This document shows positions 1-5,057 of a DNA stretch of 5,057 nt, in pieces; positions within the stretch are counted from its first letter, which is position 1; the number at the start of each line of letters is the position of its first letter. The position numbers and the translations under genes were made by a program. Below the pieces are notes generated by a model. It was not told where the DNA came from and made no database searches. It saw only the letters and a list, made by a program, of their open reading frames with translations. The DNA comes from Bacteroidetes bacterium GWA2_31_9b (GTDB lineage: Bacteria > Bacteroidota > Bacteroidia > Bacteroidales > UBA12077): NCBI GenBank assembly GCA_001769005.1, contig MENE01000085.1:3889-8945 (forward strand), in the 5' to 3' direction.

Positions 1-621
1 CAGAACTCAAATGCTGTTGCAGAGCTAGCTTTAGGAATGATGGTTTATCAGGCAAGAAAACAATTCAATGGTGGTTCAGGAACTGAATTATCAGGAAAAA
101 CATTAGGTATTCATGCTTATGGTAATGTTGGCAAATTGGTTGCTAAAATTGCTAAAGGATTTGGAATGGAAGTTTATGCTTTTGACCCCTTTGTAAATAA
201 AGCGGATATCGAAAAAGATGGTGTAAAGGTTGTTGACTCAGTTGAAGATCTGTACAAAAATTGCCAATATGTTTCATTGCATATCCCTGCAAATGATAAA
301 ACAAAAAAATCAATAAATTTTGCGTTGCTTTCTTCAATGCCTAAAGGAGCTTTTCTTGTAAATACTGCTCGTAAAGAGGTTATTAATGAAGAGGATCTTT
401 TAAAATTATTGGAAGAAAGACCTGATTTTCAGTATGTATCTGATATCGAACCAGAATGTAAAACTGTTTTTGAAGAAAAATACAAAGGTAGATTTTATTT
501 TACTCCAAAGAAAATGGGAGCACAAACAGAAGAAGCAAATATAAATGCCGGTATTGCTGCTGCAAATCAAATTGTTAATTTCTTTGAAAAAGGAGATATA
601 AAATTCAAAGTAAATAAATAG
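1..621 (+). CDS. serA: D-3-phosphoglycerate dehydrogenase, short lysine-type (type IIIK-like), 5'-truncated by window edge
   Basis: Oxidises 3-phosphoglycerate to 3-phosphohydroxypyruvate with NAD, the first step of serine synthesis in the cytosol. The frame is open from base 1 and already matches the family (NSNAVAEL) before the first ATG at 37, so the gene begins upstream; 206 residues are visible, and about 100 N-terminal ones are probably missing if it has the usual ~305 aa of the Bacteroidota form. The Rossmann loop is AYGNVG (residues 39-44 of the visible part; Ala replaces the usual first Gly), followed by an NAD-ribose Asp at about 62 (FDPF). The substrate Arg is in NTARKE (R124). The acidic catalytic residue is E150 or E152 in DIEPE. 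The catalytic-His motif TPHIG is replaced by TPKKMGAQT, with Lys 170/171. The protein ends at VNK with no ACT domain, so allosteric serine inhibition through ACT is not expected. A hairpin follows at 664-696, then the DUF1015 gene. Confidence 0.93.
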   Translation, partial: QNSNAVAELALGMMVYQARKQFNGGSGTELSGKTLGIHAYGNVGKLVAKIAKGFGMEVYAFDPFVNKADIEKDGVKVVDSVEDLYKNCQYVSLHIPANDKTKKSINFALLSSMPKGAFLVNTARKEVINEEDLLKLLEERPDFQYVSDIEPECKTVFEEKYKGRFYFTPKKMGAQTEEANINAGIAAANQIVNFFEKGDIKFKVNK

Positions 622-663
622 TATTTTTGTTTCGATTCAATTTGTAATAATAATCAATAAAAT

Positions 664-696
664 CCGCCTGATGGTTAACCTAGGCGGGCAATTTTT
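664..696 (+). terminator. intrinsic terminator or attenuator after serA
   Basis: CCGCCT (664-669) pairs with AGGCGG (682-687), with a possible extra G-T pair inside, and a run of five T follows at 692-696. The 12-base loop region contains the palindrome GGTTAACC (673-680). A G+C stem stands out in this AT-rich sequence. Because serA and DUF1015 genes are often co-transcribed in Bacteroidota and no convincing promoter follows, partial read-through is possible. Seen directly: stem and T-run; inferred: function. Confidence 0.75.
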
Positions 697-743
697 ATAA
701 ATGAAAAATTAACGTTTAACTTATAACTTTAAACTAATTTAAG

Positions 744-1994
744 ATGGCAATAATAAAACCATTTAAAGGCTTAAGACCACCAAAAGAAATTTCGAAAGAT
801 TTAGCATGTTTGCCTTATGATGTAATGAATAGCGAAGAAGCTGCTGAAATGGCAAAAGGCAAAGAATGTTCTTTATTACATATTACAAAAGCTGAGATTG
901 ATTGTCCTAAAGGAACAGACGTTCATTCTGAAACAGTTTACAATAAAGCTGTTGAGAATTTTAATATATTTCAGGAAAAAGGTTGGTTGGTTGAAGATAG
1001 CGAAGCTAAATTCTATATTTATGCTCAGACTATGAACGGACGAACTCAGTATGGTATTGTAGGTACTGCAGCTTGTGAAGATTACAATAACGGAATTATT
1101 AAGAAACATGAGTTAACCCGACCTGATAAGGAAGAAGATCGAATGATTCTTACGCGTTATACCAGTGCAAATATTGAACCTGTTTTCTTTTCATACAAAG
1201 CTGTTCCTGAAATTGATGCTATAGTTGAAAACATAGTTAAAAATCAGAAAGCAGATTACGATTTTGTAGCTGAAGATAGTTTTGGCCATCATTTTTGGGT
1301 CATAAATAGTCAGGAAACAAATAAGAAACTTGAAATGCTTTTTGCAACAAAGGTTCCTTATACTTATGTTGCCGATGGACATCATAGAACTGCTGCTGCT
1401 GCAAGAATTGGATTAGAAAGAAAAGCGAATAACCCTAATCACACAGGAAACGAAGAATATAATTTTTTCATGGCTGTTCATTTTCCTGATAATCAATTAA
1501 ATATTATAGATTACAATCGAACAGTAAAAGACCTGAATGGATTATCAGAAGAACAATTAATCGAAAAATTAAAAGTTTCTTTTGATGTTACAGTAATAGG
1601 TGCAGAGATTTACAAACCATCTAAACTTCATGAGTTTAGCATGTATTTAGGTGGTAAATGGTACAAACTAAATGCAAAATCTGGTACATTTAATGATAAC
1701 GATCCAATTGGTGTTCTCGATGTTACAGTTCTTTCAAATCTTATTCTAGATAAAGTTCTTGATATTAAAGATTTAAGAACATCTACACGTGTTGATTTCG
1801 TTGGTGGAATCAGAGGCCTTGGTGAATTGAAAAAACGCGTTGATAGCGGTTACATGAAAGCTGCATTTGCTTTATATCCTGTTTCTATGCAACAATTAAT
1901 CAATATTGCTGACAGCGGAAATATTATGCCTCCAAAAACTACTTGGTTTGAACCAAAATTAAGAAGTGGATTGGTAATTCATAAGTTGGATTAA
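744..1994 (+). CDS. DUF1015 family protein (COG4198), function unknown, serine-operon neighbour
   Basis: A cytosolic protein of 416 aa, full length for the DUF1015 family (usually about 400-420 aa); no signal peptide or membrane segment. Family hallmarks are visible: N-terminal PFKGLRP (6-12), PYDV (24-27), KKHELTRPDKEEDR (120-133) with the His-Glu pair 122-123, and VADGHHRTAAAA with D211-G-H-H-R215. The C-terminal third (GVLDVTVLSNLIL, then FVGGIRGLGELK) is also typical. No reaction is established for the family. The DGHHR motif resembles that of ParB/sulfiredoxin-fold proteins, including free-serine kinases (SerK, SbnI), and the gene sits 122 bp after serA, so a role in serine or phosphoserine chemistry is a reasonable but unproven inference. 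The ATG at 744 is chosen because the family N-terminus starts there; no Shine-Dalgarno is present, as usual in Bacteroidota. A strong terminator follows at 2014-2047. Confidence 0.92.
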   Translation: MAIIKPFKGLRPPKEISKDLACLPYDVMNSEEAAEMAKGKECSLLHITKAEIDCPKGTDVHSETVYNKAVENFNIFQEKGWLVEDSEAKFYIYAQTMNGRTQYGIVGTAACEDYNNGIIKKHELTRPDKEEDRMILTRYTSANIEPVFFSYKAVPEIDAIVENIVKNQKADYDFVAEDSFGHHFWVINSQETNKKLEMLFATKVPYTYVADGHHRTAAAARIGLERKANNPNHTGNEEYNFFMAVHFPDNQLNIIDYNRTVKDLNGLSEEQLIEKLKVSFDVTVIGAEIYKPSKLHEFSMYLGGKWYKLNAKSGTFNDNDPIGVLDVTVLSNLILDKVLDIKDLRTSTRVDFVGGIRGLGELKKRVDSGYMKAAFALYPVSMQQLINIADSGNIMPPKTTWFEPKLRSGLVIHKLD

Positions 1995-2013
1995 TTTATA
2001 AATTATAATATGT

Positions 2014-2047
2014 AAATAGGGATTGATTTTTCAATCCCTATTTTTTT
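2014..2047 (+). terminator. strong intrinsic terminator after DUF1015 gene
   Basis: A perfect 13-bp stem, AAATAGGGATTGA (2014-2026) with TCAATCCCTATTT (2031-2043), closes a TTTT loop and runs into T through 2047. It begins 19 bp after the DUF1015 stop codon and ends the serA/DUF1015 unit before yggS. The minus-strand side lacks a good T-run, so it should act mainly on plus-strand transcripts. Confidence 0.92.
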
Positions 2048-2063
2048 AAAATATCATTTTTAT

Positions 2064-2071
2064 TACATTTG
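2064..2071 (+). promoter_or_regulatory. candidate Bacteroidota -7 promoter element for yggS unit
   Basis: TACATTTG is an exact match to the Bacteroidota -7 consensus TAnnTTTG. It lies just after the terminator and 34 bp before the yggS ATG, which would give a leader of roughly 25-30 nt. No TTG/TTTG -33 element is found at the expected 17-23 bp upstream (that stretch is T-rich but has no G), so this is a half-supported promoter. Confidence 0.4.
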
Positions 2072-2105
2072 AGCTATAATTACATATTTAAAATTTATAA
2101 ATAAT

Positions 2106-2780
2106 ATGGGTATTTCTGAAAATCTAAAATACTTTCTCTCAAAGGAAATACCTCCTCATGTTAAACTTATTGCTGTTTCAAAGACAAAGCCATATGAAGC
2201 AATCATAGAGGCTTATAATGCTGGTCATAAGATATTTGGAGAAAATAAAGTTCAGGAATTGGTAGATAAATTCAATATTTTACCCAAAGATATTGAATGG
2301 CACATGATTGGTCATTTACAATCAAATAAAGTAAAATTCATAGCTCCATTTGTTCATTTAATTCATGGAGTCGATAGCTTTAAATTATTACAGGTAATTG
2401 ATAAAGAAGGAATAAAAAACAATAGAATAATTAATTGTTTAATTCAGTTTCATATTGCAAAAGAAGAAACCAAGTTTGGTTTTGATTTATCTGAGTCATT
2501 CCAAATGATTCAATCGCCAATATTTAATGAACTTAAAAATATTAATATTGTTGGTGTTATGGGGATGGCAACTTTTACCGAAAATACTGATACTATTCGT
2601 GCTGAATTTAAAGAATTAGTTTATATATTTAATCAACTTAAAAATACATTTTTTTTATCTAAAAGTGATTTTAAAGAAATATCGATGGGGATGTCGAGCG
2701 ATTACAAAATTGCAATTGAAGAAGGAGCAACGATTGTAAGAATTGGCAGTTCGATATTTGGATTTAGAAATACGAATTAA
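2106..2780 (+). CDS. yggS: YggS/PLPBP family pyridoxal-phosphate homeostasis protein
   Basis: Binds pyridoxal 5'-phosphate (PLP) and helps keep free PLP and amino/keto-acid pools in balance; the family has an alanine-racemase-type barrel but no proven catalytic activity. The 224-aa length is normal. Key motifs are in order: AVSKTKP with the PLP-lysine K26, FGENKVQE (44-51), WHMIGHLQSNK (65-75), the IAKEETKFGF segment, GVMGMATF, then SMGMSSD (193-199) and RIGSSIFG (212-219), which form the PLP-phosphate site. The start at 2106 fits: the lysine lies about 25 residues in, as in short Bacteroidota members, and the N-terminal helix is brief. It is the first gene of a probable two-gene unit, 23 bp ahead of the DHOD-like gene, with a -7-like element upstream. 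PLP supply would matter to many enzymes, including SerC of the serine pathway encoded nearby, but a direct link is inference. Confidence 0.95.
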   Translation: MGISENLKYFLSKEIPPHVKLIAVSKTKPYEAIIEAYNAGHKIFGENKVQELVDKFNILPKDIEWHMIGHLQSNKVKFIAPFVHLIHGVDSFKLLQVIDKEGIKNNRIINCLIQFHIAKEETKFGFDLSESFQMIQSPIFNELKNINIVGVMGMATFTENTDTIRAEFKELVYIFNQLKNTFFLSKSDFKEISMGMSSDYKIAIEEGATIVRIGSSIFGFRNTN

Positions 2781-2803
2781 AAATATAATTTAAATAAAAT
2801 GTT

Positions 2804-3772
2804 ATGAATAAACTCGAAACAACCTATTTAGGTTTAAAATTACGTAATCCTGTAATTGTTGCAAGCTCTGGTTTAACAAATACTGTGGAAAAAATTAAAA
2901 ATCTTGAAGCAAAAGGAGCAGGAGCAGTTGTTCTTAAATCGCTTTTTGAAGAACAAATATATTTTGAAGCCGGGAAATTGGCTAGTCATACAGATTATCC
3001 AGAAGCATTGGATTATGTTAATTTTTATACAAAAAATAATTCAGTTCAGGAATATCTTGATTTAATTAAAAATGCAAAAGCAACTGTAAATATTCCTGTT
3101 ATTGCAAGTATAAATTGTGTTTCATCAAAAGGATGGGTCGATTTCGCTAAGAAAATTGAATTAGCCGGAGCCGATGCTCTTGAAGTAAATGTTTTTGTTT
3201 TACCAATTGATAAAAGTCTAACTTCTGATAAAATTGAAAGCATCTATTTTGAACTTGCCGAAAATTTACAAAAAATATTATCTATTCCTATTGCATTTAA
3301 ATTAAGCTCTCATTTTTCTAACCTTGTTGGTTTTGTTCAAAAGTTAAATGTACCTGGAGTAATTCTGTTTAATAGATTATATGCACCAGATATTGATATT
3401 GATACTATGAAATTTGGTTCAGCTGATATATTCAGTTCTCCATCAGATATTAGAAATTCACTTCGTTGGGTTGGTATTTTATCTTCAAAAATCACTAAAA
3501 CAGATATTGCAGCATCTACAGGTATTCACGATGGAAAAGCTGTAATAAAACAACTTTTAGCAGGTGCAACAGCTGTTCAGGTTTGTTCTACACTGTACAA
3601 AAATGGATTAGATCAATTGGAGACAATTATTAAAGATATTGAAAAATGGATGAAAACTAACGGCTATAATCATATTGATGAGTTTCGAGGAAAAATGAGC
3701 TACAATAAAATTGAAGACCCTCAGATTTATGAGCGTTCTCAGTTTATGAAATATTTCTCAAGCATTCAATAA
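2804..3772 (+). CDS. dihydroorotate dehydrogenase-like FMN protein, probably not a true PyrD
   Basis: A 322-aa soluble TIM-barrel flavoprotein related to class 1 dihydroorotate dehydrogenases (COG0167). The FMN-binding frame is kept: N-terminal LGLKLRNPVIVASSG (9-23), VLKSLFE with K45-S46, IASIN (100-104), FKLSS with K166, ASTGIHDG (237-244) and LLAGATAVQVCST (251-263), the last two forming the FMN-phosphate site. The loop that carries the catalytic Cys/Ser and orotate-binding Asn in real enzymes (N-[LI]-S-C-P-N) reads NVFVLP (129-134), and the GNPxPR...INxxG substrate segment after K45 is absent. This matches the 'DHOD-like' subgroup, noted as keeping FMN binding but lacking catalytic residues. 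It should therefore not be used as evidence for pyrimidine synthesis. Co-transcription with yggS is likely (23-bp gap, no terminator between). The unit ends at the shared hairpin 3778-3804. The real substrate is unknown. Confidence 0.9.
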   Translation: MNKLETTYLGLKLRNPVIVASSGLTNTVEKIKNLEAKGAGAVVLKSLFEEQIYFEAGKLASHTDYPEALDYVNFYTKNNSVQEYLDLIKNAKATVNIPVIASINCVSSKGWVDFAKKIELAGADALEVNVFVLPIDKSLTSDKIESIYFELAENLQKILSIPIAFKLSSHFSNLVGFVQKLNVPGVILFNRLYAPDIDIDTMKFGSADIFSSPSDIRNSLRWVGILSSKITKTDIAASTGIHDGKAVIKQLLAGATAVQVCSTLYKNGLDQLETIIKDIEKWMKTNGYNHIDEFRGKMSYNKIEDPQIYERSQFMKYFSSIQ

Positions 3773-3777
3773 ATAAA

Positions 3778-3804
3778 AAAATCCTGCTTATTCAGCAGGA
3801 TTTT
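3778..3804. terminator. bidirectional terminator shared by convergent genes, overlapping a coding end
   Basis: An 11-bp stem, AAAATCCTGCT (3778-3788) with AGCAGGATTTT (3794-3804), has a 5-base loop. T-rich tracts exit on both strands: TTTTCTTT on plus, and a longer T-run on minus from the A-run at 3775-3781. It serves the DHOD-like gene (stop 3770-3772) and the minus-strand gene, whose stop codon (3788-3790) lies at the loop edge and whose last codons lie in the right arm. Confidence 0.88.
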
Positions 3805-4303
3805 CTTTATAACTCAAAATAACTTTAATAAGTTCTGTATATAATGGTTTTTTTAATTCATTTGCATCTTCAATCATACTTTCAAGTTTTAGTATACATT
3901 TTGAGATATTTTCATCACTTATTGAATGTAAATTCTCAATAACTGTAAATGCATCAAAAGCTTCTTCAAAATCACTTTCTATAAAAATATCCGTAAATAA
4001 TTCAGCATAATCATCAAATTTTAGACTATTTTTCCAGCAAGTAGATAATAAAATTGGTCTTTCATTTATGTACTTTGAATCTTTTAAAGCATTTGTTATA
4101 GGCACAACAGATTTCTGATCATGAATATTTTCAAAAATATGAATAAGTTGTTCATGTATTTGTTCATTTTTATTCGAATGCAAAAGTTCAATTAATTGAA
4201 TTACTATTTCGTGATTACCATGGTTCAAAATATAATCCAGTGTTTGCAATATAATTTTTGTGTCTTTCGAACTTAGATTCTTTATTAATTCAGTATTTGT
4301 CAT
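3788..4303 (-). CDS. small HEAT-like helical repeat protein, function unknown
   Basis: A 171-aa acidic, all-helical-looking cytosolic protein with no signal peptide or transmembrane segment. Paired amphipathic helices recur in a HEAT/armadillo-like pattern: helix 15-28 (TKIILQTLDYILNH) then 32-43 (EIVIQLIELLHS), helix 46-60 then 65-75 (SVVPITNALKD), and further pairs around 81-110 and 112-125. The stretch STCWKNSLKFDDY (87-99) and AFTVIENL (118-125) look like conserved family cores; I recall similar HEAT-type hypothetical proteins in Bacteroidota, but no named function. Such folds usually act as protein-binding scaffolds. The start at 4303 (reverse ATG) is the only good one, and candidate promoters lie upstream at 4393-4446. 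The 3' end overlaps the shared terminator, leaving 15 bp between the two converging stop codons. Existence of the gene is well supported by length and by the terminator fit; its role is unknown. Confidence 0.85.
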   Translation of the reverse strand: MTNTELIKNLSSKDTKIILQTLDYILNHGNHEIVIQLIELLHSNKNEQIHEQLIHIFENIHDQKSVVPITNALKDSKYINERPILLSTCWKNSLKFDDYAELFTDIFIESDFEEAFDAFTVIENLHSISDENISKCILKLESMIEDANELKKPLYTELIKVILSYKENPAE

Positions 4304-4356
4304 TGATTAATTACGATTTATATGATTTTTCAGTCTGTTTGTAAAATAGTACTCAA

Positions 4357-4425
4357 CAAAATTAGAACAAATCATCATAAATATTGGTAATTCAAAATTA
4401 AATTTCCTAAATTAGTTCAAAATTA
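4357..4425. repeat. three direct copies of CAAAATTA in divergent intergenic region
   Basis: CAAAATTA occurs at 4357-4364, 4393-4400 and 4418-4425; the last two extend to an 11-bp direct repeat TTCAAAATTAA (4391-4401 and 4416-4426), 25 bp start to start. Read on the minus strand each copy is TAATTTTG, a perfect TAnnTTTG promoter octamer. In such AT-rich sequence part of this could be chance. Confidence 0.5.
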
Positions 4426-4446
4426 ATTCAAACAATTTTTACACAA
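4393..4446 (-). promoter_or_regulatory. candidate tandem promoters for the HEAT-like gene
   Basis: Two minus-strand matches to the Bacteroidota pattern TTG-N17-23-TAnnTTTG overlap here. One is TTTG at 4421-4418, a 17-bp gap, and TAATTTTG at 4400-4393. The other is TTG at 4446-4444, an 18-bp gap, and TAATTTTG at 4425-4418, so the same bases serve as -7 of one and -33 of the other. Predicted leaders are roughly 85-110 nt. A third octamer at 4364-4357 sits nearer the gene but has no -33 partner. Confidence 0.45.
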
Positions 4447-4579
4447 GATTAAATTACTTGCTTTAAAAACATTGAAATTTCAAACTTTTGACACATATTA
4501 TAAATTTTGTTTTTTAAAAAAAAGTGTTAATTTTACTAAAAAATGTTTTAAATTGGTAACAATAATAAAACAGTAAATT

Positions 4580-5057
4580 ATGAATAGTATACCATTATTA
4601 AGAAATGCCATTAAATGTTTTGCAATTTTTCTTACTATTGCAATTGTTTCTAGTTGTTCTTCAGATAAATCAAAAACTTCGGAATCAGATGATACAGTAA
4701 CTCTTGATTCATTAGAAATTAATGAACAGCTAATTCAGGATGTAAAAACTGTTAAAGAAATTTTTTATTCTTTACCGTCTCCCTTAGAAACAGCAATGAT
4801 TTTAAAACAAGCAGGTGCAAAGTATAACGAAGAATTATTAAATCCTGTTAATAATGTTTCCAAGTATGTTACAAACAAAAGTATGGCTTTAAATTTGGGC
4901 ATATATACTACCGATTTGAGTTATGCCAGTTTATTCGATCAAACTCAGGCAACAATAAACTATATGAACGCTTCAAAAAAGATGGCTGAAGGATTAGGAA
5001 TCTTAAATGCTATTGATGATGATATTATTGAACGCCTTGAAGCAAATATTAATAACA
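4580..5057 (+). CDS. putative lipoprotein of unknown function, 3'-truncated by window edge
   Basis: An open frame from ATG 4580 runs to the window end without a stop (159 codons visible), so it is the 5' part of a longer gene. The N-terminus is a signal-peptidase II leader: LLRNAIK (6-12) supplies positive charge, a hydrophobic core spans about 13-23, and the lipobox VSSC has its lipidated Cys at residue 26. A Ser/Asp/Lys-rich linker (27-42) follows, and the protein is expected to be anchored in a cell-envelope membrane; Ser at +2 does not suggest inner-membrane retention by the E. coli rule. The mature part is mostly helical with striking segments IFYSLPSPLETAMILKQAG (61-79) and ALNLGIYTTDLSYASLFDQ (103-121), which look like conserved cores. 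I recall similar unnamed Bacteroidota lipoproteins but can assign no function. No Shine-Dalgarno and no TAnnTTTG element are found upstream on this strand. The 276-bp intergenic region before it otherwise shows only AT-rich tracts and the CAAAATTA copies. Confidence 0.88.
   Translation, partial: MNSIPLLRNAIKCFAIFLTIAIVSSCSSDKSKTSESDDTVTLDSLEINEQLIQDVKTVKEIFYSLPSPLETAMILKQAGAKYNEELLNPVNNVSKYVTNKSMALNLGIYTTDLSYASLFDQTQATINYMNASKKMAEGLGILNAIDDDIIERLEANINN

Noticed and set aside
152..337. 61-codon minus-strand open frame inside serA
   Set aside because: Lies wholly within a well-recognised coding region, has no family features and no promoter; an AT-rich antisense shadow.
622..629. TATTTTTG as a promoter for the DUF1015 gene
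   Set aside because: Matches TAnnTTTG, but there is no TTG at 17-23 bp upstream and a start here would place the terminator hairpin at 664-696 in the leader; kept only as a remark.
876..1385. Minus-strand open frames (876-1109 and 1191-1385) inside the DUF1015 gene
   Set aside because: Both sit antisense to strongly conserved DUF1015 motifs and their low-complexity translations look like shadows.
3046..3243. 65-codon minus-strand open frame inside the DHOD-like gene
   Set aside because: Antisense to the conserved barrel core; no independent support.
2804..3772. Naming the gene pyrD
   Set aside because: The catalytic and orotate-binding motif is missing, so a pyrimidine role is not supported by the sequence.
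4488..4493. TTGACA as a sigma-70 -35 box for the lipoprotein gene
   Set aside because: Exact hexamer, but 17 bp downstream is only a T-run with no TATAAT-like box, and Bacteroidota primary sigma uses a different consensus.
4502..4509. AAATTTTG as a -7 element for the lipoprotein gene
   Set aside because: One mismatch in the key first T, and no -33 TTG at an accepted distance (nearest gaps 11 and 27 bp).

Overview
The window is strongly AT-rich DNA that looks like chromosome of a Bacteroidota bacterium, probably from the Bacteroidales/Marinilabiliales side, although rank below phylum is a guess. Four things point there. The phosphoglycerate dehydrogenase is of the short, lysine-containing type known from Bacteroides. 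It is followed by a DUF1015 gene, as in Bacteroides serine operons. No gene start has a Shine-Dalgarno sequence. Promoter-like TAnnTTTG octamers, the Bacteroidota -7 element, lie upstream of some genes. There is no mobile element, tRNA, rRNA or CRISPR, and base composition looks even throughout, so this reads as core genome.

Layout. (1) 1-621: the 3' two-thirds of serA, first committed enzyme of serine synthesis, ending at a GC-rich hairpin (664-696). (2) 744-1994: a DUF1015 protein with a DGHHR motif, closed by a very strong terminator (2014-2047). (3) A new transcription unit with a -7-like element at 2064-2071 carries yggS (PLP homeostasis, 2106-2780) and, 23 bp later, a dihydroorotate-dehydrogenase-like flavoprotein (2804-3772) that has lost the substrate/catalytic motif of true PyrD. 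(4) A minus-strand gene for a small HEAT-like helical repeat protein (3788-4303) converges on that unit. The two share one bidirectional hairpin, which is partly coding for the minus-strand gene. (5) An AT-rich divergent intergenic region (4304-4579) contains three copies of CAAAATTA, readable as tandem minus-strand promoters. (6) 4580 to the window end: the start of a lipoprotein of unknown function, cut by the window edge.

How the genes fit together. SerA makes 3-phosphohydroxypyruvate, which the PLP enzyme SerC would aminate (serC would be upstream and is not visible). DUF1015 is uncharacterised; its DGHHR motif and place beside serA make a role in serine/phosphoserine chemistry a testable idea. 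YggS buffers PLP, the cofactor of SerC and many other enzymes, and its partner flavoprotein may share that theme, but this is inference. I see no clear novel multi-gene defence or mobile system here. The most interesting unknowns are the DUF1015 protein, the yggS/DHOD-like pair and the lipoprotein.
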